A stretch of 36,862 nucleotides of DNA from CAZGMC01 sp964526565 (lineage in GTDB: Bacteria > Pseudomonadota > Alphaproteobacteria > DSM-16000 > Inquilinaceae), in NCBI GenBank assembly GCA_964526565.1, contig CAZGMC010000035.1, positions 1 through 36,862 of the forward strand, written 5' to 3'. The notes below the pieces were generated by a model. The model saw nothing but the letters and a program-made list of their open reading frames with translations, had not been told where the DNA came from and ran no database searches. Position 1 is the first letter of the stretch. Each line of letters begins with the position of its first letter. Shown here in pieces: positions 8,100 through 14,426 of the stretch. The position numbers and the translations under genes were made by a program.

Positions 8100-10646
8100 T
8101 CACGGCCCTGCTGCCGCTGCCACGGTTTGGGCCGGCACGGACGCGGCGGCCTCGACCGCGCGCCGGTTGGCCTCCTGCCGCTCCACCGCCACCTCGCGGA
8201 TGCGCGCGCGCAGGTCCGGGTTGGCCTTGACGAAGCGGCGGAAGTCGCGGCCCTGCAGGACCAGCAGCTTGCCGTAGGCAATGGCCGTGACCGTGGCGGT
8301 GCGGCGCCGCCCGGTCAGCAGCGCCAGCTCGCCGAAAAAGTCGCCGCGGCCGAGGCGGAAGACGTGGCCGTTGCGCTCCACCTCGACCGCACCCGACGAG
8401 ATGAAATACATGGCGTCGCCGCGCTCGCCGGCGCTGACCACGCGCTGGCCCGGAAAGGCGAACTGCGGTTTGAGCTGCGCGGCCAGCTCGCGGATGCGGT
8501 CCTCGCTCAATGCCTCGAACATGGGGAAGCGCCGGACGAGGTCGGCCGTCGCCAGCCCCAGGTCGAGCCGCGGCCGCACCGCCAGCCGCCCGGCGTCGGT
8601 GTGCAGGCGGCGCATCAGGTCGTCGTACACCTCGCGGCTGATCGCCGATTCGGCAAGCAGCGCGTCGTACTCGGCCACTTCCATGCGCATCGCCGCCTGG
8701 TGCAGGAAGCGGCCTTCCAGCATGCGCTCGTAATCAGGGTACTGCAGGCGCAGGGCGTCCAGCGCCTGGGCGCAGCCGTGCAGGCGCGCCCGCAGCGCGT
8801 CGTCCAGGTCGACGCGCATTGACCCGCCCAGCAGCGGCTCCAGCTTCGTCGCGGTGAACGTCTGCAGTTCCTCAAGGACCATGCGGCTGATCAACAGTGT
8901 CTCGAACCGGTCGGCGAGCCGCCGCGCCAGCGGCCCTTCGATGCGCAGTCGGCGCTGCAGCAGGCCGGCGATGCGGAACCCGACGCGGAAGCCCAGGTTG
9001 TCGCGCGCCGCCTTCAGATAGCCGATGCGGCCCGCCGTCTTGGCCCCGTCGCGCAAACGACCGGCCCGGGCCAGCAGCGCCACCACCGTGGCCCGCGACA
9101 CCGTGCGGTCGGCATGGTGATCGAGATAGAGCTCCTCCTCGCGATTGGCCAGGGCCATCAGGCCGAGGCGGCGCTGTTCGCGGTCGGTCAGCGGCTGGCA
9201 GCCGTCGGGATCGGTCAGCGCCTGCTCCAGCCGATGGCGGTAGTGGGCCAGCACCTCGCTCCCCACATCCGGCGCAATGCGGTGGCGCTCGGCGGCGCGG
9301 GCGATGCCCTCGGTCACCGACTGCAGCGACAGCACCAGGCTGCGGTTGCGCAGGGCGCGGTCGACCGGCGACAACCTGTCCAGGTGCAGCAGGCGGATCA
9401 TCGGGCGCAACGTCAGCCCGTTGACGAGCAGCGTGAACAGCACGAAGCCGGTCGCCAGGAGGGCGACGAAGCTCTTGATCTGGTCGGACAGGAACAGGTT
9501 CTCGGTCACGCCCAGGGCCAGCGCCAGGGTCAGCGCGCCGCGCAGGCCGCCCCACAGGATGACAAGCTTGTAGGAGCCCTCGACCCGTTCGGCCAGACCG
9601 GCGGCGGACAGCAGCGGCAGCAGTCCGTAAAGCACGATCGCCCGCGCCGCGAACGCCGCCGTGACGACCACCACCAGCAGCAGCCCGTGGCGGAGCACGA
9701 GACCGTCCTGAAGGAACTCGGGCACCTGCATGGACGCGAAGATGAACACCAGCGCCGCCGCCCAGAAGCCGAGCTGGTTCCACACCGCGGCCATGCTTTC
9801 CCACGTCGCCGGCGACAGCCGCGTGCGTCCGGCGGAAGCGACGACGATGGCCGCAACGACCACGGCCACCACACCCGACACGTCCAGATAGCGCTGGGCG
9901 ACGATGAACACGCCGTAGGCCAAGGCCAGCGTGATCGACGTCTCGGCCAGGGGCAGGTTGTCGAGGAGGCGCAGGACGAACACCGCCAGCCGCGCCGCCA
10001 CGTAGCCGGCCGCCGCACCGCCGATGAAGCTCTTGAAGAACGTCAACAGCGCGTCGCTCAGCGACAGGTCGCGGCCGGTGGTCAGCGCCGTCAGGAACAC
10101 GGTGAACAGAGCGATTGCGGCGGCGTCGTTGAGCAGGCTCTCGCCCTCGACCAGGATGGTCAGGCGCCGCGGCGCGCCGAGCTCGCGAAAGACGCCGACC
10201 ACGGCGACCGGATCGGTCGTGGCGATGATGGCTCCCAGCAGCAGGCAGGCCAGCAGCTCCTCTCCCGACACGGCGGACAGGGTGTAGCCGACGACCAGGG
10301 TGCAAACCAGCACCGCGATGACGGCGAGCATCAGGATGGGCGCCAGGTCGTCGACCATGCGCCGGACGTCGATGGTCAGCCCGGTCTGGAACAGGAGGAT
10401 CGGCAGGAAGGTGTACAGAATGGCCTCGGAGCTGAGCTCCATCTCGAAGGCCGCGGTGGCCAGTTCGCCGGCCGCACCCTGCCAGTGCAGATGGATCGAC
10501 AGCGCCGACCAGACGCCCAGTCCGATGCCCAGCGCCGCCAGAAGCACGCTGAGCGGCAGGCGCAGCCGGTTGGCCAGGGGCTGGAGCAGGCTGACCAGCA
10601 CCAGCAGCACGGCAATGACAAGCAGGACGAGGACGAGGTCGGGCAT
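8100..10646 (-). CDS. CPA1-type Na+/H+ antiporter with C-terminal cyclic-nucleotide-binding domain
   Basis: 848 residues, much longer than a bare NhaP-type exchanger. The first ~410 residues are a dozen hydrophobic segments with the CPA1 signature ATTDPVAVVGVFRELG and the ESLLNDAAAIALF segment whose Asp pair region carries the exchanged ions. A middle cytoplasmic region (about 420-700) is mostly helical and charged. The last ~140 residues form a cNMP-binding domain: phosphate-binding cassette-like GDFFGELALLTGRRRTATV with the conserved Glu and Arg. The protein should exchange Na+ (or K+) for protons across the inner membrane, with activity possibly gated by cAMP or cGMP. This is the same overall layout as SOS1-like and sperm NHE-like exchangers, though bacterial examples are known. 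The gene is alone or last in a unit with pdxY, which lies 48 bases upstream on the same strand. Confidence 0.88.
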   Translation of the reverse strand: MPDLVLVLLVIAVLLVLVSLLQPLANRLRLPLSVLLAALGIGLGVWSALSIHLHWQGAAGELATAAFEMELSSEAILYTFLPILLFQTGLTIDVRRMVDDLAPILMLAVIAVLVCTLVVGYTLSAVSGEELLACLLLGAIIATTDPVAVVGVFRELGAPRRLTILVEGESLLNDAAAIALFTVFLTALTTGRDLSLSDALLTFFKSFIGGAAAGYVAARLAVFVLRLLDNLPLAETSITLALAYGVFIVAQRYLDVSGVVAVVVAAIVVASAGRTRLSPATWESMAAVWNQLGFWAAALVFIFASMQVPEFLQDGLVLRHGLLLVVVVTAAFAARAIVLYGLLPLLSAAGLAERVEGSYKLVILWGGLRGALTLALALGVTENLFLSDQIKSFVALLATGFVLFTLLVNGLTLRPMIRLLHLDRLSPVDRALRNRSLVLSLQSVTEGIARAAERHRIAPDVGSEVLAHYRHRLEQALTDPDGCQPLTDREQRRLGLMALANREEELYLDHHADRTVSRATVVALLARAGRLRDGAKTAGRIGYLKAARDNLGFRVGFRIAGLLQRRLRIEGPLARRLADRFETLLISRMVLEELQTFTATKLEPLLGGSMRVDLDDALRARLHGCAQALDALRLQYPDYERMLEGRFLHQAAMRMEVAEYDALLAESAISREVYDDLMRRLHTDAGRLAVRPRLDLGLATADLVRRFPMFEALSEDRIRELAAQLKPQFAFPGQRVVSAGERGDAMYFISSGAVEVERNGHVFRLGRGDFFGELALLTGRRRTATVTAIAYGKLLVLQGRDFRRFVKANPDLRARIREVAVERQEANRRAVEAAASVPAQTVAAAAGP

Positions 10647-10694
10647 AACCCATCTTGGTAGCCCGATGGCCAGCCCGTCACAAGGCAGCTGCGC

Positions 10695-11546
10695 TCAGCG
10701 GACTTTCCGGGCCGCGAACCGCTCGGGCGGGTTGCCCAGCGCCTCCTGGGCAGCGACGAGTTGGATCTCGCGGGCGCCGATCCGGCAGGTTTCCTCCATG
10801 ACGGCGAAGATCGAGGCGGCGGTGCGGGACAGCGCCGCCGCCGGGTCATGGCTGCGCAGGACGTGGCCAAGGAACAGGGCCGCCGTGGCGTCGCCGGCGC
10901 CGTTGACGGTCAGCGGCAGCAGCGGTGTCTCGACCAGCCAGGCGCCGTCGCCCGACACGGCCAGCAGCTCGATCGTGTCGCGCGGCGCGTCGTGGCGCTG
11001 CAGGCTGGTGACCAGCACCAGGCCGGGCCCCATCTCCCGCGCCTTGTCGGCGGCGGCCAGGGCCTCGGCCAGCGTCCCGACGGAAATGCCAGTCAGGAAT
11101 TCCAGCTCGAACTGGTTGGGCGTGATGATGTCGGCGGCGGGCACCGCGTGGTCGCGCATGAATTCAGGGATGCCGGACCGGACGAAGAAGCCGCGGCCGA
11201 CATCGCCCATGACGGGATCGCAACAATAGATCACCGGCGGGTTGGCCTCCCGCACCCGCTCCACCGCATCGAGGATGACCTTGCCGATGGTCACGTCGCC
11301 CATGTAGCCGCTGAGCACGGCGTTGCAGGTCGGCAGCACACCGCGCTCTGCGATGCCCTGCACGACCTCGGCGATGTCCCCGGCGCCCAGCACGGGACCG
11401 CGCCACGCTCCGTAGCCGGTGTGGTTGGAGAAGTGGACAGTGATCACCGGCCATACCTCGAAGCCCAGGCGCTGCAGCGGGAACACCGCCGCACTGTTGC
11501 CGACGTGACCGTAGGCAACCGAGGACTGGATCGACAGGATGTTCAT
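10695..11546 (-). CDS. pdxY: Pyridoxal kinase PdxY
   Basis: 283 residues, the usual PdxY length. It is a ribokinase-fold enzyme that phosphorylates pyridoxal (and related B6 vitamers) to PLP in salvage. Supporting motifs are the N-terminal SIQSSVAYGHVGNSA, YCCDPVMGD in the middle, and the anion-hole/catalytic loop VNGAGDATAALFLG. The chosen ATG has GGAGAG about 8 bases upstream; the longer open frame upstream has no family similarity. Supply of PLP would fit the PLP-dependent enzyme elsewhere in the window, but the two are not linked in an operon. It could be co-transcribed with the antiporter downstream. Confidence 0.92.
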   Translation of the reverse strand: MNILSIQSSVAYGHVGNSAAVFPLQRLGFEVWPVITVHFSNHTGYGAWRGPVLGAGDIAEVVQGIAERGVLPTCNAVLSGYMGDVTIGKVILDAVERVREANPPVIYCCDPVMGDVGRGFFVRSGIPEFMRDHAVPAADIITPNQFELEFLTGISVGTLAEALAAADKAREMGPGLVLVTSLQRHDAPRDTIELLAVSGDGAWLVETPLLPLTVNGAGDATAALFLGHVLRSHDPAAALSRTAASIFAVMEETCRIGAREIQLVAAQEALGNPPERFAARKVR

Positions 11547-11717
11547 GACGGTGGCTCTCCGGTTCGTCTTCTTGGTTATGGGTCCGGCCGCATGGCGCCG
11601 GGCGGCCCAGCCATCAGGCCGGTTGCCCTCGTATCGTACACCCTGGCGCGCCAGGATGCGGCGCAGGGTCTCAGGGGCATGCACCCTGCGGGCCGGGCCG
11701 TGGACATGCACCGCCTA

Positions 11718-11763
11718 GCAGGTCCAGGTCGGCACGACCTTGCAGGTCCAGGTCGGCACGACC
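11718..11763. repeat. 22-bp direct repeat, period 24
   Basis: Two identical 22-base copies, 11718-11739 and 11742-11763, separated by two T residues. Each begins GCAGGTCCAGG and ends CGGCACGACC. They lie between pdxY and the 18-bp repeat, outside any supported gene. Confidence 0.85.
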
Positions 11764-11880
11764 GGCCGGCGGGCGTGCCGGGCTGGCGGGACATGCATGG
11801 CGGGCGTGATGGCGTGACCGAAAGGGCGCTGTGGCCCATCAAGTGAATGCCGCTCAGTACGGCGGGTCGATGGCCAGACT

Positions 11881-11934
11881 CCCAGCCGTAATCGTCCTCC
11901 CAGCCGTAATCGTCCTCCCAGCCGTAGTCGTCAT
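11881..11934. repeat. 18-bp tandem repeat, three copies
   Basis: CCCAGCCGTAATCGTCCT occurs at 11881-11898 and 11899-11916, with a third copy differing at two positions at 11917-11934. The unit is a multiple of three and reads DDYGWE on the minus strand, so a coding frame would survive copy-number change. Confidence 0.9.
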
Positions 11935-11973
11935 CGGCGCAACCCACGCAGCTGCCGAAGACCGGCCCGTCCT

Positions 11974-12051
11974 TCAGGTCAACGCGGCCACCCAGGGAAT
12001 CTTCAGCGCCACAAAGCTGAACACGGCTGCGGCCAGAATGATCGTCTGCAT
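11974..12051 (-). CDS. Possible 25-residue hydrophobic peptide (doubtful)
   Basis: ATG to TGA on the minus strand encodes MQTIILAAAVFSFVALKIPW plus five residues, a single potential membrane helix. A GGGGAA sequence lies about 6 bases before the ATG. Small one-helix membrane proteins of this sort exist, but chance hydrophobic stretches of this length are common, so this is recorded only as a candidate. It may be the start of a broken gene whose continuation is the DDYGWE-repeat frame immediately downstream. Confidence 0.2.
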   Translation of the reverse strand: MQTIILAAAVFSFVALKIPWVAALT

Positions 12052-12158
12052 GCACCGTTCCCCATCGCGACATCAGGCCACACCGGCCGTCGGCCAGATC
12101 GGGTGCCGCGGTCCGAAGGTCAAGACCCAGAGCCACAAGACAAACGGCGGCATTCTGG

Positions 12159-13382
12159 TCAGCCGGACGCCTCGCGGGTAGCCACGTTCACCTCGGCATG
12201 CAGGGTGCGGTGCACCGGGCACTTGTCGGCGATCTCCAGCAGCTTCGCCCGCTGCGCGGCGTCGAGATCGCCGGAGAACGAGATGTCGCGGCTGATGTGG
12301 TCGATCTTCACAGTCTTGGCTTCGCAGGTCTCGCAGTCTTGGGCATGGACCTTGTCGTGGCGCAGCACGACGCGGACGCGTTGCAGCGGCCACTGCTGGC
12401 GCTCGGCGTACATGCGCACGGTCATGGACGTGCAGGCGCCGAGGCCGGCGAGGACGAGATCGTACGGGCTGCTGCCCGTATCGGTGCCGCCGTACCGCTC
12501 CGGCTCGTCGGCCAGCAGCCGGTGCGGCCCGACGGCAATGGCCTGCTGGAACCTGCCCTCCCCCGTCTCCTCGACAACGACCGCGCCCTCGACCGGCTCG
12601 ACCGTCGTCGCCGCCACGCCGCCGACGCTCAGATAGCGTGTTGCCCAGGCGGCCAGCACGTTGGCGACGTACTCCGCGTCCGCCCGCCGCGTCAGCAGGT
12701 GGTCGGCACTGTCGAGCGAGACGAAGCTTTTCGGATGGCGGGCAGCAAGGAATATCTCGCTGGCATTGTCGACGCCGACGACCTCATCGAACGGCGCATG
12801 GAAGACGATCAGCGCCTTCTTCATGGTCGCAATGCGGTCGCGCTGCGTCTGTCCGCGGATGTCCTCGACGAACCGCCGGTCGATGGAAAAGGTGCGGCCG
12901 GCCAGGGTGACCGTGACCTGCCCCTGCTCTTCCAGGTCACCGAGCCGGTCGCCGAACAGGTGCAGCACGTGGCCGGGATCGGCTGGCGCTCCGATGGTCG
13001 CCACCGCCCGCACCTCGGGCACCTCGCGCGCCGCCGCCAGCACCGCCGCGCCGCCCAGGCTGTGGCCGACGAGCAGCTCGGGCGCCTTGCGGGCCTCGCG
13101 CAGATGGGCGGCCGCGGCGAGCAGGTCGCCGATGTTCGAGGTGAAGTCGGTGTTGCCGAACTCGCCTTCGCTGGAGCCGAGGCCGGTGAAGTCGAACCGC
13201 AGCACGGCGATGCCCTGCAGCGTCAGGGCCCGGGCAATGCGGCTGGCGGCCGCGATGTCCTTGCCGCACGTGAAGCAGTGGGCGAACAGGGCATACGCCC
13301 GCGGTGCGCCGCCCGGCAGGTCGAGCCGCGCCGCCAGCCGGTGGCCCTGGGACCCTGGAAACTCGAATCGCTCGCTGGGCAT
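12159..13382 (-). CDS. Alpha/beta hydrolase - OsmC fusion protein
   Basis: 407 residues in two domains. Residues ~1-255 are an alpha/beta hydrolase with nucleophile motif GHSLGG (about 104-109), a lipid-hydrolase-like RFDFTGLGSSEGEF oxyanion region, and candidate catalytic Asp (HAPFDEVV) and His (SADHLL). Residues ~265-407 are an OsmC/Ohr-type domain with the two reactive cysteines in GACTSMTVRM (Cys317) and DKCPVHRTL (Cys388), the pair that reduces organic hydroperoxides in that family. This fusion is a known bacterial architecture. A likely role is detoxification of an acylated or lipid peroxide, with hydrolase and peroxidase acting in sequence; the substrate is not known. A GAGAGGGA ribosome-binding site precedes the ATG. 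Transcribed alone. Confidence 0.88.
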   Translation of the reverse strand: MPSERFEFPGSQGHRLAARLDLPGGAPRAYALFAHCFTCGKDIAAASRIARALTLQGIAVLRFDFTGLGSSEGEFGNTDFTSNIGDLLAAAAHLREARKAPELLVGHSLGGAAVLAAAREVPEVRAVATIGAPADPGHVLHLFGDRLGDLEEQGQVTVTLAGRTFSIDRRFVEDIRGQTQRDRIATMKKALIVFHAPFDEVVGVDNASEIFLAARHPKSFVSLDSADHLLTRRADAEYVANVLAAWATRYLSVGGVAATTVEPVEGAVVVEETGEGRFQQAIAVGPHRLLADEPERYGGTDTGSSPYDLVLAGLGACTSMTVRMYAERQQWPLQRVRVVLRHDKVHAQDCETCEAKTVKIDHISRDISFSGDLDAAQRAKLLEIADKCPVHRTLHAEVNVATREASG

Positions 13383-13734
13383 GGCTGGCGTCCCTCTCGC
13401 TGCCGCCGCGGGTGGCGGGAGTCGACATGGCTGTGGTCAGTGTGGAACGGCTGCCCGGCAGTGGCAAGCCATGCCGGGCAGTGTGCGGTACTGTCGATCC
13501 GGCAGCAAAGGTTGAGACGCCGGGCCACTTCGCGGCGAACCCGGCACTGCCAATTGTAGTCTTATCCCGACGAACTACTCATTCTTGCTGACATTCGGCC
13601 TGTCATGCTGCCATCATCGCCAAAAAATAGACTGCCGCTTAATCGGCTGTCGGGATCGAACTGCCTGCTGAACGGCGCTGCCAGCCAGGCTGCAGCACGA
13701 ATCGGCAGGCTCACGGTCATGGAAGGAGCAAGGG
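13383..13734. other. Divergent intergenic region
   Basis: 352 bases between the leftward hydrolase-OsmC gene and the rightward Tat-signal repeat gene. Part (about 13550-13640) is less GC-rich than the coding DNA on either side, as expected for promoters. No confident -35/-10 pair or operator is recognised. A good ribosome-binding site (GGAAGGAGCAAGGG) precedes the rightward gene. Confidence 0.35.
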
Positions 13735-14322
13735 ATGACGGATGACGCAACCAAGCCCGGCGGCAAGAAGACGCCCGGCGGGCATGAGCCGAAGACACTG
13801 ACCGACACTGACATCACGACCAGCCGCAAGATCGGCCGGCGGTCACTGCTGGCCGGGGCGGCGGCGGGCGTCGCCGCGCTGACCGTTGGTGCACGGCCGG
13901 CCCACGCGGTCACCGATGCCGACGGCGGCGCCTTTGCCGACCCGCCGGGCCAGGGCCGTGCCGGCGTGCGCACCGGGCGCACCGACAGCGACGGCGGCCA
14001 GTGGGCCGACCCGCCGGGCGGCGGCCGCTGGGGCAGCGGCCTGACCGACAGCGACCAGGGCCCCTACATCCGTGACCAGGCGGGCAACGGCCGGCGCGGC
14101 GGCGCACAAACGCAGCGGCGCGGCCCGACCGACAGCGACGGCGGCCGGTATGCCGATCCGGCCGGCCAGGGCCGCGGCGGCGTGCGCACCGGGCGCACCG
14201 ACAGCGACGGCGGCCAGTGGGCCGACCCGCCGGGCGGCGGCCGCTGGGGCAGCGGCCTGACCGACAGCGACCAGGGCCCCTATATCCGCGACCAGGGCGG
14301 CAACGGGCGCCGCGGCTACTGA
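13735..14322 (+). CDS. Tat-signal secreted protein made of six TDxD repeats, function unknown
   Basis: 195 residues. A hydrophilic N-terminus leads to a twin-arginine type signal (SRKIGRRSLLAG, hydrophobic AAAGVAALTVG, cleavage after RPAHA at about residue 57). The mature ~138 residues consist only of repeats opening with TD(A/S)D: GGAFADPPGQGR, GGQWADPPGGGRW, QGPYIRDQAGNGRR, GGRYADPAGQGR, GGQWADPPGGGRW, QGPYIRDQGGNGRR. Every unit holds one aromatic residue two to three positions after a Gly, then an acidic residue, then a Gly-Arg end. There are no cysteines. The Asp clusters could bind divalent metal; folding before export via Tat would fit. A ribosome-binding site (AAGGAG) precedes the ATG. 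I do not recognise a named family and do not assign a function. It stands alone, converging on the EAL gene. Confidence 0.75.
   Translation: MTDDATKPGGKKTPGGHEPKTLTDTDITTSRKIGRRSLLAGAAAGVAALTVGARPAHAVTDADGGAFADPPGQGRAGVRTGRTDSDGGQWADPPGGGRWGSGLTDSDQGPYIRDQAGNGRRGGAQTQRRGPTDSDGGRYADPAGQGRGGVRTGRTDSDGGQWADPPGGGRWGSGLTDSDQGPYIRDQGGNGRRGY
13962..14282 (+). repeat. 105-bp perfect direct repeat within the Tat-repeat gene
   Basis: Bases 13962-14066 are identical to 14178-14282, an offset of exactly 216 bases (72 codons). Even the synonymous positions agree across 105 bases, while the flanks differ by several silent and non-silent changes. The gene therefore grew by duplicating a three-unit block, with recent duplication or gene conversion keeping the core identical. 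Confidence 0.92.
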
Positions 14323-14375
14323 CACCGGCCGCGGCGGTGGCGCGATGGCGGAGCGCTTGCCCTGCCGTCGCGCGG

Positions 14376-14426
14376 CGCCCGCCAGTCGCCGACGCCCGCC
14401 AGTCGCCGGCGCCCGTCAGTCGCCGG
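14376..14426. repeat. 17-bp tandem repeat, three copies, across the EAL gene stop
   Basis: CGCCCGCCAGTCGCCGA at 14376-14392, CGCCCGCCAGTCGCCGG at 14393-14409 and CGCCCGTCAGTCGCCGG at 14410-14426. The third copy overlaps the stop codon and last residues of the leftward EAL gene; the first two lie immediately downstream of it. Confidence 0.88.

Larger units (their letters stand above)
11547..12158. other. 612-base gene-poor stretch with two tandem repeats and a possible decayed small gene
   Basis: No intact gene can be supported. Two repeat blocks are present (listed separately). On the minus strand one frame reads a DDYGWE hexapeptide three times with good G/C third positions, and slightly upstream in another frame is a 25-residue hydrophobic peptide. 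On the plus strand the same bases can be read as a signal-peptide-like stretch from 11870. These readings exclude one another, and none has a full set of gene signals. The stretch should also hold the pdxY promoter. Confidence 0.4.

Noticed and set aside
11870..12181. Plus-strand frame with a signal-peptide-like start (MARLPAVIVLPAVIVLPAVV)
   Set aside because: The hydrophobic stretch comes from the 18-bp repeat. Third positions are poorer in G/C than in the minus frame, there is no strong ribosome-binding site, and its end overlaps the hydrolase-OsmC gene.
13735..14322. Repeat protein as a radical-SAM modified peptide precursor
   Set aside because: Suggestive aromatic-x-D triplets, but no radical-SAM gene lies in the window and the Tat signal is not typical of such precursors. 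Kept only as a remark.
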